Below, piece after piece: positions 25,843 through 33,820 of a DNA stretch of 64,000 nucleotides. Every line of letters starts with the position of its first letter. Position 1 is the stretch's first letter. The notes below the pieces were generated by a model that ran no database searches, was not told the origin of the DNA, and saw nothing but the letters and a program-made list of their open reading frames with translations. Location of the stretch: assembly GCF_003344625.1 (NCBI RefSeq), contig NZ_QPKJ02000001.1, positions 248,001-312,000 on the forward strand, given 5' to 3'. The position numbers and the translations under genes are program-made. This DNA comes from Solirubrobacter deserti (GTDB lineage Bacteria > Actinomycetota > Thermoleophilia > Solirubrobacterales > Solirubrobacteraceae).

Positions 25843-26866
25843 TCGTCTCGCGCTCTTCACCGGCGGCCAGTTCGCCGACTCCCACGCCAAGACGGCGCAC
25901 GGCATCCTGCGCTACGGCTCGCGCGACGTGATCTGCGTGGTCGACTCCACCTCGGCCGGGTCGACCGCCGAGCAGGTCGTGCCCTACGCGCGCCGGCCGG
26001 TGCCGATCGTGCCGAGCGTGACCGAGGCCGCCCAGCTCGGCGCCAACGTGCTCGTGATCGGCGTGGCGCCGTTCGGCGGCGCGCTCACCGACGAGTGGCG
26101 GGCGGCGCTGCTGGAGGCGGTCGGGCTGGGCATGAGCCTGGAGGCCGGGTTGCATACGGTGCTGGCCGAGGATCCGGAGCTGTCGGCGGCCGCGGGCGCC
26201 GCGGGCGTCGAGCTGCGCGACCTGCGCGCCGCGCCGCCCGGGCTGTCGGTGCCGCCGGCGGAGCGGCCCGACGCGACGGTGGTGCACACCGTCGGCTCGG
26301 ACTGTGCGATCGGGAAGATGTCGGTGACGCTCGAGCTCGACTCCGCCGCGCGGGCCCGGGGGATGCAGAGCGCGTTCGTCGCCACCGGGCAGACCGGCAT
26401 CGCGATCTCGGGCTGGGGGATCGCCGTGGACCACGTGATCTCCGACTTCGTCGCGGGCGCGGCGTCGCGGCTCGTGCACGAGGGGGCGCAGCGGGCGCCG
26501 CTGCTGTTCGTCGAGGGCCAAGGGGCGCTCGGCCATCCGGCGTACTCGGGCGTGACGCTCGGCCTGCTGCACGGCTGCAAGCCGGACATCCTGATCCTGT
26601 GCCACCGCGCCGGCTCGACCGACATCGACGACTACCCCGGCGTCCCGATCCGGCCGCTCCCGGAGCTCGTGCAGATCTACGAGGCCGCGACGACGTGGGT
26701 GGATCACCCCGCGCGGGTACGTGCGGTGGCAGTGAACACGCGAGGCCTGGACGACGCCGCCGCGCAGGAGGAGCTCGTGCGCGTGACCGCCGAGACGGGG
26801 TTGCCCGCGAGCGACCCGGTGCGTTTCGGGGGTGACGTTCTGCTCGACGCGCTCGAGCTGCCGTGA
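25835..26866 (+). CDS. dgcN: DUF1611 protein, probable D-glutamate N-acetyltransferase
   Basis: This 343-residue DUF1611 protein has an N-terminal Rossmann-like domain (ALFTGGQFADSHAKTAHGIL; VLVIGVAPFGG) and a C-terminal P-loop domain with VHTVGSDCAIGKMSVTLEL (phosphate loop) and FVEGQGALGHPAYSG. In the described DgcN-DgcA system the DUF1611 enzyme N-acetylates D-glutamate, which the racemase then inverts. The start overlaps the racemase stop by 8 bases (ATGGCTGA), and its stop overlaps the next start (GTGA). The assignment rests on the pairing plus family; the specific acyl donor and amino acid are inferred. Confidence 0.82.
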   Translation: MADRLALFTGGQFADSHAKTAHGILRYGSRDVICVVDSTSAGSTAEQVVPYARRPVPIVPSVTEAAQLGANVLVIGVAPFGGALTDEWRAALLEAVGLGMSLEAGLHTVLAEDPELSAAAGAAGVELRDLRAAPPGLSVPPAERPDATVVHTVGSDCAIGKMSVTLELDSAARARGMQSAFVATGQTGIAISGWGIAVDHVISDFVAGAASRLVHEGAQRAPLLFVEGQGALGHPAYSGVTLGLLHGCKPDILILCHRAGSTDIDDYPGVPIRPLPELVQIYEAATTWVDHPARVRAVAVNTRGLDDAAAQEELVRVTAETGLPASDPVRFGGDVLLDALELP

Positions 26867-29709
26867 GCGCCCCGGTCGCCGCCGACGTCCACATCGCGCT
26901 GCGCGACGGCTCCACCGCGCACGTGCGGCCCGTCGTGCCCGCGGACGCGCCCGCGCTGCGCACCTTCCTGCAGAACCTGAGCGAGAACTCGCGCTGGCTG
27001 CGGTTCTTCTCGCTCGGCGTGAACCTCGACAAGGCGGCCGAGCGCGCCGCGGCCGGGGACCGGCCCGAGGGCTACGGGCTCATTGTCACCACCGGGTCGG
27101 AGAAGCGGGTCGTCGCGCACGCCGTGTTCGAGCTCGAGCGGCCCGACCGCGCCGAGGTGGCGTTCGCGGTCGCCGACGAGATGCAGGGCCGCGGGCTGGC
27201 CACGGTGCTGCTGGCGCATCTGGCGCAGGTGGCGAGCGCGCGCGGCGTGACGACCTTCACCGCGACGGTCCTGCCCGAGAACCGGCGCATGATCAGCGTC
27301 TTCCGCGAGTCCGGGTTCCCGGTGGAGGTGCACGCCTCCCCGGACGGAATCGAGATCGTGTTCCCGACCGAGCTCGGCGCGGACGCGCGGCGGCGCTTCG
27401 AGGACCGCGACCGGGTCGCCGCGGTCGCCGCCGTGGAGCGGGTGCTGCGGCCGCGGTCGGTCGCGGTCGTGGGCGCGTCGCGGCGGCCCGACTCGTTCGG
27501 CGGCGCCACGTTCCGCCACATCCTGGGCAACGACTTCCGCGGCGAGCTGCATCCCGTGAACCCGAACGCCGAGTTCGTCGGCTCGCGGCGGGCGGTCTCG
27601 CGCGTGGAGGCGGGCGTCGACCTTGCGATCGTCGCCGTGCCCGCGGCCGCCGTGCCGGGCGTGGCGCGCGAGTGCGCGGAGGCCGGCGTGGCCGCGCTGG
27701 TGGTGATCACGGCGGGCTTCGCGGAGGCGGGCGCCGAGGGCGCGGCGCGGTTGGCCGAGCTGCTGGACGTGTGCCGGGCTTCCGGGATGCGGCTGGTGGG
27801 GCCGAACTGCATGGGCGTCGTGAACACGGCGCCCGACGTGTCCTTGACCGCGACGTTCGCGCGCGCGGACGTGCCCGCGGGGACGATCGGGTTCGTGTCG
27901 CAGAGCGGCGCGTTCGGCGCGGCCGCGATCGACGGCGCGTCGCGCCGCGGGATCGGGTTGAGCGCGTTCGTGTCGCTGGGCGACAAGGCCGACCTGTCGA
28001 GCAACGACTTCATGCAGTACTGGGAGCAGGACCCGTCGACCGAGGTCGTCGCCCTGTACCTGGAGTCGTTCGGCAACCCGCGCAAGTTCGGCCGGGTCGC
28101 CCGGCGGCTGGCGCGCGCGAAGCCCGTGCTGGCGGTCAAGGCCGGGCGCACGTCAGCGGGCGCGCGAGCGGCCTCGTCGCACACGGGCGCGCTGATCGCC
28201 GCCTCCGATTCCACCGTCGACGCGCTGTTCGCGAGCGCCGGCGTGATCCGCTGCGACGGGCTCGACGACCTGCTGGACGCCGCCGCCGTCCTGGCGGAGC
28301 AGCCGCTGCCGAGCGGCAGCGGCGTCGCGATCGTCGCCAACGCCCGCGGACCGCTGGTGGTGTGCGCCGACGCCTGCGCCGACGCCGGCCTGGAGGCGGC
28401 GACGCTCTCCGAGGCCACGCAGCGCGAGCTCGCCGAGCAGCTGCCGCCCGAGTCCGTCGTCGCCGGCCCCGTCCAGCTGGTCGCCGGCGCCAGCCCCGCG
28501 ACGTTCGCCGCGGTCGCCGGCCGCGTCGCCGCCGACCCAGCGGTGGACGCCGTGATCGCGATCTTCGTCGAGCACATCGCCACCGGCGCCGACGACGTCG
28601 CCGCCGCGCTCGCCGCCCTGTCGCTGCCGATCCCGTTGCTCGCCGTCTTCATGACCCCGGGCAACCTCCCGGTCGTCCTGCGCGGCGGCGCGACCGGCCG
28701 TCGCGCCGCGGACGCGCCGCCGCTCGACCAAGGGCCGCCGAGCCCCGCCGCGCGCCTCGCGGCCGCCGCCCAGTCCGCGGTCGCCGAGGCGAAGACGCGC
28801 TGGTCAGCGGCCGCGCACGGGCTCACGCCCGCGGCCCGCGCCGCGGACTCGGCGTCCGGCCCGCCGGCCGGCCGCAAGATCCCGACCTTCCGCGCGCCCG
28901 AGCGAGCCGCGCACGCGCTCGGGCGCGCCGCGGCCTACGCGCGCTGGCGCGCCACGCCCGCGGCCGAGCCGCCCGCCCTCGACGATGTCGATGCCGACGC
29001 GGCGGCCGCGATCCTCGCCGGCGCGCTCGCCCGCGGCGGCGGGTGGCTCCGTCCGGACGAGGTCGAGGCACTGCTCGGCGCGTACGGGCTCGCGCTCGTC
29101 GAGCAGCGGCGCGTGTCGACGCCCGCGGCGGCCGCGAAGGCCGCGGCCGAGCTCGGCGGGGAAGTCGCGCTCAAGGGCATCGCTCCCGGCGTGGTCCACA
29201 AGGCGCAGGCCGGCGCCGTCCAGCTGAACCTGTCCGGGCCCACGGCCGTCAAGCGCGCGGCGAACGAGATCGCCGCGCAGCTCGACGCCGCCGGCACACC
29301 CGTCGCCGAGTTCCTCGTGCAGCGGATGGCCGACCCGGGCGTGGAGATGCTCGTGGGCGTGCTCACCGACGAGCGGTTCGGCCCCGTGGTCGCATGCGGC
29401 GCGGGCGGCGGCTTCGCCGAGGTGCTGGGGGACGTCCAGGTGCGGCTGGCCCCATTGGCGCGCGAGGACGCGCTCGACATGATCTCGCGCTTGCGCTCCC
29501 TCCCTTTGCTCTCCCGCGCGAACGCCGACATCGAGGCGCTCGCCGACATCGCCGTCCGCGTCGGCGCACTCGCCGACGCGCACCCCGCCATCGCTGAGCT
29601 CGACCTCAATCCCGTGATGGTCTCCGCCGAAGGCGCGCCCGTGGTCGATGCGCGCGTCCGCGTGGCGCCGCCCGCCGTCCAGCCCGTCTTCCCGGCGGTG
29701 GGGCGGTGA
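26863..29709 (+). CDS. GNAT acetyltransferase fused to NDP-forming acyl-CoA synthetase (Pat-like)
   Basis: This 948-residue protein has domains in the order: GNAT (about 10-170; FAVADEMQGRGLATVLLAHL is the CoA-binding loop), CoA-binding Rossmann domain (about 185-300; RSVAVVGASRRPDSFGG, LVGPNCMGVVNT), succinyl-CoA-ligase-like domains (about 300-620; FVSQSGAFGAAAID with the catalytic His region SSHTGALIAA) and C-terminal ATP-grasp (about 720-935; EVALKGIAPGVVHK, LDLNPVMV). Proteins of this build include protein lysine acetyltransferases and ADP-forming acetyl-CoA synthetases. A Pro/Ala-rich linker lies at about 600-700. In the dgc operon it may handle acetyl groups released from N-acetylglutamate; this is inference. 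Confidence 0.86.
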   Translation: MSAPVAADVHIALRDGSTAHVRPVVPADAPALRTFLQNLSENSRWLRFFSLGVNLDKAAERAAAGDRPEGYGLIVTTGSEKRVVAHAVFELERPDRAEVAFAVADEMQGRGLATVLLAHLAQVASARGVTTFTATVLPENRRMISVFRESGFPVEVHASPDGIEIVFPTELGADARRRFEDRDRVAAVAAVERVLRPRSVAVVGASRRPDSFGGATFRHILGNDFRGELHPVNPNAEFVGSRRAVSRVEAGVDLAIVAVPAAAVPGVARECAEAGVAALVVITAGFAEAGAEGAARLAELLDVCRASGMRLVGPNCMGVVNTAPDVSLTATFARADVPAGTIGFVSQSGAFGAAAIDGASRRGIGLSAFVSLGDKADLSSNDFMQYWEQDPSTEVVALYLESFGNPRKFGRVARRLARAKPVLAVKAGRTSAGARAASSHTGALIAASDSTVDALFASAGVIRCDGLDDLLDAAAVLAEQPLPSGSGVAIVANARGPLVVCADACADAGLEAATLSEATQRELAEQLPPESVVAGPVQLVAGASPATFAAVAGRVAADPAVDAVIAIFVEHIATGADDVAAALAALSLPIPLLAVFMTPGNLPVVLRGGATGRRAADAPPLDQGPPSPAARLAAAAQSAVAEAKTRWSAAAHGLTPAARAADSASGPPAGRKIPTFRAPERAAHALGRAAAYARWRATPAAEPPALDDVDADAAAAILAGALARGGGWLRPDEVEALLGAYGLALVEQRRVSTPAAAAKAAAELGGEVALKGIAPGVVHKAQAGAVQLNLSGPTAVKRAANEIAAQLDAAGTPVAEFLVQRMADPGVEMLVGVLTDERFGPVVACGAGGGFAEVLGDVQVRLAPLAREDALDMISRLRSLPLLSRANADIEALADIAVRVGALADAHPAIAELDLNPVMVSAEGAPVVDARVRVAPPAVQPVFPAVGR

Positions 29710-30401
29710 AGCGCATCGGCCTGCTCGGCGGGATGAGCTGGGAGTCGACGATCGAGTACTACCGGCTCGTCAACGAGCTCGTGGCCGAGCAGCTCGGCGG
29801 CCTGCACTCGGCGGACTGCATCCTGCGCAGCGTCGACTTCACCGAGATCGAGGTCCTCCAGCGCGAGAATCGCTGGGCGGAGGCGGGGGAGCGGCTCGCG
29901 CGCGAGGCGCAGGACCTCGAGGCCGCCGGCGCGGAGCTGCTCGTGCTGTGCACCAACACGATGCACAAGGTCGCGGCGGAGATCGAGCTCGCGATCACGA
30001 TCCCGTTCGTCCACATCGGCGACACCACCGCGGAGGCGGTGCGCGGCGACGGCCTGGACCGCGTCGGCCTGCTCGCGACCGGCTACACGATGGAGCAGGA
30101 CTTCTACGTCGGCCGCCTGCGCGACCAGCACGGGCTGGACGTGCTCGTCCCCGACAAGGCCGACCGCAAGATCGTGCACGACGTCATCTACGACGAGCTG
30201 TGCAAGGGGATCATCAACGACGGCTCACGCGACGAGTACCGGCGCATCATGGCCGACCTCGCCGACCGCGGCGCCCAGGGCCTGTTGCTCGGCTGTACGG
30301 AGATCGACCTGCTCGTCGGCGCAGAGGACTCGCCCGTGCCGGTCTACGACACGACGCGCCTGCACGCCGAGCGCGCGGTCACGCTGGCGCTGGCGCCGTG
30401 A
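29706..30401 (+). CDS. Aspartate/glutamate racemase family protein
   Basis: This 231-residue cofactor-independent amino acid racemase (YgeA-like) has two alpha/beta halves, each with a catalytic Cys: LVLCTNTMHK (about residue 82) and LLLGCTEIDLLV (about 197); the N-terminal GLLGGMSWESTIEYYRLVN is a strong family match. It interconverts L and D forms of Asp, Glu or a related amino acid. As last gene of the dgcA-dgcN operon (GTGA overlap with the previous gene) it supports a D-amino-acid role for the whole unit. Its last 23 bases overlap the convergent MFS gene. Confidence 0.9.
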   Translation: MKRIGLLGGMSWESTIEYYRLVNELVAEQLGGLHSADCILRSVDFTEIEVLQRENRWAEAGERLAREAQDLEAAGAELLVLCTNTMHKVAAEIELAITIPFVHIGDTTAEAVRGDGLDRVGLLATGYTMEQDFYVGRLRDQHGLDVLVPDKADRKIVHDVIYDELCKGIINDGSRDEYRRIMADLADRGAQGLLLGCTEIDLLVGAEDSPVPVYDTTRLHAERAVTLALAP

Positions 30402-31791
30402 CCGGCTGAGCGCGCGGCGGCCGGATCACCGGGATCATCAGCGCGGCGAGCATCGCCAGGCCGGCGGCGACCGCCGCCACCACGAACGCCTCGGTGAAGG
30501 CCGACTCGGCGGGGATCGGCGTGTCGCCGATGGTCTGCGTGGTCAGCAGCGTCGCGACGAGCTGAGCGCCGAGCGCACCGCCGAGCGAGCGCATGATCGT
30601 GTTGATGCCGGTCGCGACGCCGACCTCCTCGCGCGGGACGGACTCCACCACGAGGTTGGCCATGGCCGAGAACGAGAAGCCGATGCCGATGCCGAGCAGC
30701 ACGCCGCCGACGGCGATCTCCCACACCTCGGTGTGCGCGACGGCGTAGAAGCCGAACGCCACCGCGCCGATCCCCGCGCCGAGCACGAGCGGCAGGCGCG
30801 AGTTCGCGCGGATCGCGAGCCGGCCCGCCCACGGCCCGGCGACGAGCATGATCAGCGTGCTCGGCAGCATCAGCAGGCCGGCGCCGGTGACGGAGGCGCC
30901 GAAGCCGTAGCCCGTCGACTCGGGCGTCTGCGCGAGTTGCGGGATCAGCAGGAACGACGCGAACATGCTGAAGCCGATCAGCACCGCGGTGACGTTGGTC
31001 ATGAACACGGGCCGGCGGCGCAGCACGCGCATGTCCACGAGCGGCTGGTGGACCTTGGTCTCCACCCAGACCCAGAACGCCGCCACGGCGAGGCCGCCGA
31101 GGATCAGGCCGAGGGTGCGCTCGTCGCCCCAGCCCCAGGCGTTGGCCCTCGAGAGGCCGTAGAGGAGGCTGGCCAGCGCGACGCTGAGCAGCGCGGCGCC
31201 GAGCCAGTCGACCCGCGAGTCCTTGCGCAGCTCCTCCTGCGGAACGTAGCGGTGGATCGCGAACGCCGCCGGCAGGGCCATCAGGCCGAGCCAGAACAGC
31301 CACGACGCGTCCAGCGCCTCGACGATCAGGCCCGCGATCACCAGGCCGACGCCGCCGCCGATGCCGAACGTGGCGCTGATCCCGCCGATCGCGGTCGCGA
31401 CCCGCTCCGCCGGGAACGTCTCGCGGATGATCCCGAACGCGAGTGGGAAGATGCCGCCGCCGATGCCCTGGATCACGCGGCCGCTGATGAGCACACCGAG
31501 CGAGGGCGCGAGCGCGCAGACGGCGCTGCCGACCGCGAACGCCACCAGCACGGCGGTGAGCACACGGCCACGGCCGAAGAGGTCACCGAGCTTGCCGACG
31601 ATCGGCGTCGCGACCGCGGCCGCGAGCAGATACCCCGTGAGGATCCACGCCGCCGAGGTCGGCGTGGCGCCGAACTCGCGCTGGATCTCCGGCAGAGCGG
31701 GAGACACGACCGTCTGCGAGAGCGCGAAGGCCATCCCCGCGAGCAGGAGCGACAGGAAGACGACGCGGGTGTGATCCTCGTGATGCGGCAC
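30379..31791 (-). CDS. MFS drug-resistance transporter (DHA2/EmrB-like, 14 helices)
   Basis: This 470-residue membrane exporter has about 14 hydrophobic helices. Motif C-like TAWILTGYLL (here AAWILTGYLLAAAV), motif A GKLGDLFGRGRVL between helices 2 and 3, and the GRVIQGIGGGIFPLAFG segment mark the DHA2 proton-antiporter family. Substrate unknown. The gene is monocistronic as far as visible: an intergenic hairpin precedes it and the converging racemase gene follows. The HHED-rich N-terminus is unremarkable. Confidence 0.92.
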   Translation of the reverse strand: MPHHEDHTRVVFLSLLLAGMAFALSQTVVSPALPEIQREFGATPTSAAWILTGYLLAAAVATPIVGKLGDLFGRGRVLTAVLVAFAVGSAVCALAPSLGVLISGRVIQGIGGGIFPLAFGIIRETFPAERVATAIGGISATFGIGGGVGLVIAGLIVEALDASWLFWLGLMALPAAFAIHRYVPQEELRKDSRVDWLGAALLSVALASLLYGLSRANAWGWGDERTLGLILGGLAVAAFWVWVETKVHQPLVDMRVLRRRPVFMTNVTAVLIGFSMFASFLLIPQLAQTPESTGYGFGASVTGAGLLMLPSTLIMLVAGPWAGRLAIRANSRLPLVLGAGIGAVAFGFYAVAHTEVWEIAVGGVLLGIGIGFSFSAMANLVVESVPREEVGVATGINTIMRSLGGALGAQLVATLLTTQTIGDTPIPAESAFTEAFVVAAVAAGLAMLAALMIPVIRPPRAQPVTAPAPA

Positions 31792-31828
31792 GAGGAGAAG
31801 CTTAGGTGTCGAAATGGACGGCTCGGTC

Positions 31829-31855
31829 CGAACCCCCCGGACGGCGGGGGGTTCG
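31829..31855. terminator. Perfect 10-bp intergenic hairpin
   Basis: CGAACCCCCC (31829-31838) and GGGGGGTTCG (31846-31855) are exact inverse repeats around the 7-base loop GGACGGC. The hairpin lies between the FHA gene's stop and the MFS gene's start, both on the minus strand. It could end the FHA transcript, although no T tract follows on either strand. The right arm ends like a tRNA T-loop, but no tRNA can be folded here. Confidence 0.5.
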
Positions 31856-31866
31856 AATCCGGGGCG

Positions 31867-32277
31867 CTAGGCGCGCTCGACGTAGCGCAGCGTCACGTGG
31901 CCGATCAGGACGACGTCGCCGTCCTTGAGCTCGGCCTCGGAGACGCGTACGCCATTGACCTGCACGCCGTTGAGGCTGCGGTCGTCGAGGATCACCGTCG
32001 TCTCGCCGCGCTTGGTGATCAGCGCGTGCCGGCGAGAGACCGAAGCATCGTCGAGCAGGATGTCCGCAGCCGGACTGCGCCCGATGTGCATGTTGTCCGT
32101 GGCCAGCAGGAACAGGAGGATGTCATCCCCGTCCTCCATGGCCAGGTAGCGGCCCGGAGCGATCCGCGGCAGCGTCAGCGACACGCGTCTGCGTTCCTGA
32201 TCTTCAAGACGCGGCAGCGTGCCGGTCTCCTGCGTGGGCGCTTCGACGTGCGGCGGTTGGGGATCGGCGATGGCCAC
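31867..32277 (-). CDS. FHA-domain protein
   Basis: This 136-residue protein has a single C-terminal FHA phosphothreonine-binding domain (about residues 45-132): HIGRSPAADILLDDASVSRRHALI carries the conserved Gly-Arg, Ser-x-x-His pair, followed by LDDRSLNGVQVNGVRV (the NG motif). The N-terminus is a short Pro-rich, probably disordered segment. Such proteins bind Ser/Thr-kinase-phosphorylated partners. A frame opens further upstream (TTG 32343), but GTG 32277 is preceded by an ideal GGAGG at 32285-32289 and is taken as the start. Confidence 0.9.
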   Translation of the reverse strand: MAIADPQPPHVEAPTQETGTLPRLEDQERRRVSLTLPRIAPGRYLAMEDGDDILLFLLATDNMHIGRSPAADILLDDASVSRRHALITKRGETTVILDDRSLNGVQVNGVRVSEAELKDGDVVLIGHVTLRYVERA

Positions 32278-32440
32278 GGGCAAACCTCCGGGGACGGGCG
32301 TGGTCAGGGCCTTGCGGGACCCATTGTCGCCATGAGATCTCAAGAGCGAGCTAAATATTCTTAATCACCGATCGCATGGCCTGCGCCGATCGTTCGCGGC
32401 GGCTTCGCGATCGGCTCGCTATCCTTCCCGATCCCAGCTC

Positions 32441-32525
32441 GCGGCTGTGGTGAAATTGGTATACACGCTGGCTTCAGGTGCCAGTGGGCTTTACGCCCGT
32501 GGAGGTTCGAGTCCTCTCAGCCGCA
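32441..32525 (+). tRNA. tRNA-Leu, anticodon CAG
   Basis: An 85-base class II tRNA. Acceptor GCGGCTG pairs with CAGCCGC, discriminator A; anticodon stem CTGGC/GCCAG with loop TTCAGGT gives CAG, reading CUG. A long variable arm (GGGC..GCCC) and T-arm GGTTCGAGTCC are present. The 3' CCA is not encoded. Confidence 0.97.
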
Positions 32526-32532
32526 CTCCCGC

Positions 32533-32815
32533 TCACGGCGCCGTCGTCGCGAGCGTGAAGGTCAGGGTCTTCGCGTAGCTGCCGGTGCGCAACGCGTCAC
32601 CTGAGCTGATGGACTGCTTGAAGTCGATCGTCGCGTCCGCGTTGCCGACGGGCCGGTCGTAGGCGACCAGCGGCAGGGGGAGTCGCCCCCAGCGGCTTGA
32701 ACGTCGCGTCCACCGCCCCGGTCTGCGTCAGCGCGGACACGCCTCCCGACGTCTCCGAATGCGCGTGCGCGACGCCCGCCAGCAGCCCCAGCAGCACGAG
32801 CGCGGCAGCGATCAC
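32533..32815 (-). pseudogene. Small secreted protein gene interrupted by a one-base frameshift
   Basis: From GTG 32815 the frame gives a signal peptide (IAAALVLLGLLAGVAHA) and then SALTQTGAVDATFKPLG. A one-base expansion in the G run near 32680-32690 throws the frame; the adjacent frame continues sensibly as LPLPLVAYDRP...DATIDFKQSI to KTLTFTLATTAP and a stop at 32533. Restored, it is a ~93-residue secreted protein; I do not know its function. Either a real frameshift in a homopolymer or a sequencing error would explain it. Confidence 0.65.
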
Positions 32816-32942
32816 TTTCCGGTGGTCCGCATCGGGGCGCCCACCCTGAGCGCCGCCCGGGGCGCCCGTGTGATCGACGTGTGACCACTCCGTCCGGGAG
32901 CTCCGCCGGCAGGTTGCTACTCTGATCGCCGCAAGTCCTCGC

Positions 32943-33015
32943 GCCGCTATCGTCTAGGGGACTAGGACGCCGCCCTCTCACGGCGGAAACCGGGGTTCGA
33001 ATCCCCGTAGCGGTA
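32943..33015 (+). tRNA. tRNA-Glu, anticodon CTC
   Basis: A 73-base tRNA. Acceptor GCCGCTA pairs with TAGCGGT, discriminator A. Anticodon stem CCGCC/GGCGG with loop CTCTCAC gives CTC, reading GAG. T-arm GGGGTTCGAATCCCC is perfect. The CCA end is not encoded. A terminator-like hairpin follows. Confidence 0.97.
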
Positions 33016-33026
33016 CTGCGCAGAAG

Positions 33027-33046
33027 CCCGGCCTAGAGCCGGGTTT
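33027..33046 (+). terminator. Terminator hairpin after tRNA-Glu
   Basis: CCCGGC (33027-33032) and GCCGGG (33038-33043) pair around CTAGA, followed by TTT. It lies 11 bases after the tRNA-Glu discriminator base and is a plausible intrinsic terminator, though the T tract is short. Confidence 0.65.
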
Positions 33047-33106
33047 CGTCGTTCAGGGCACGAGGGCTCGCCGGCCTCGAGCGCTCGATCGCCGACGCGA
33101 TCCGCC

Positions 33107-33820
33107 TCAGCGGATGATGGTCACGGGAACCCCTCGACCGATCCGCGCGGCGAGCCAGCGGATGGCGGCGTCGCTGAGTCGCACGCAGCCGTGGGAGACG
33201 GCGCTGCCGAGCGCGCCGGTGAGGTGGTTGATGCCGTGCAGCGCGATCTGCCCGGGACCGCCCTCGAACTCCTGGAACACGTTCGAGCGTGCGCTGGTGG
33301 CGAGGGCGTAGGGAGCGCCGGCGGCGGTCGAGGACAGCCGCACGGATTCCTCGACGAAGAACCGGCCGAGTGGCGTCGGCGTGGACGGCTTGCCGACGAT
33401 CGCGCGGAACCGTCGCTGCGGGACTCCGTCCAGGTAGGCGGTGACGCGGCGCTGGGAACGGTCGACGCGCAGGTGCCAGGGCGTCGCGGTGCGCCGGGTG
33501 CCGTAGCTGCGGATCCAGCCGGTGTGGCCGTTGGGGCGCCCGGGAAGCATCACGCGCACCCAGCCCCGGGCCTGCCCCACGACGGGAAGGATCGTGCGCA
33601 CGCGGGTCAGCGGCCGGCGGGCCGGGACCGATTCGATCACGCGCGCGTCCGCACGCGGAAGCGTGCGAGCGACGTGCGGCTGCATCAGCACGACCAGTGC
33701 CTGCTCGGCGGGCACGGCGGCGCTGACCGGTGTGGCGGACCCGCTCCAGGCCGCGATCAGCGCGACCCCTGCGAGCGCCGACTTCCCCCGGCGGTGGCCG
33801 GGGGAATGGGCGACGGTCAT
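33107..33820 (-). CDS. Secreted L,D-transpeptidase (YkuD domain)
   Basis: This 237-residue envelope enzyme forms 3-3 peptidoglycan cross-links or attaches proteins to the wall. After a signal sequence (about residues 10-33) comes an SH3-like or linker region (about 50-115), then the YkuD domain (about 120-237) with LHGINHLTGALGSAVSHGCV holding the active-site His and Cys, followed by RLSDAAIRWLA. The start ATG 33820 overlaps the stop of the ice-binding protein gene (ATGA), so the two are translated together. Coupling suggests this enzyme may anchor or accompany that surface protein; that is inference. Confidence 0.92.
   Translation of the reverse strand: MTVAHSPGHRRGKSALAGVALIAAWSGSATPVSAAVPAEQALVVLMQPHVARTLPRADARVIESVPARRPLTRVRTILPVVGQARGWVRVMLPGRPNGHTGWIRSYGTRRTATPWHLRVDRSQRRVTAYLDGVPQRRFRAIVGKPSTPTPLGRFFVEESVRLSSTAAGAPYALATSARSNVFQEFEGGPGQIALHGINHLTGALGSAVSHGCVRLSDAAIRWLAARIGRGVPVTIIR

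Noticed and set aside
31800..31872. tRNA-like 3' end (GGTTCGAATCC) before the FHA gene
   Set aside because: The T-stem pairs only in its two inner positions and no acceptor, D or anticodon arm can be built; the sequence is better explained by the C6/G6 hairpin.
32562..32981. 139-residue minus-strand frame across the tRNA-Glu region
   Set aside because: It runs into the tRNA gene and is the out-of-frame shadow of the frameshifted secreted-protein gene.
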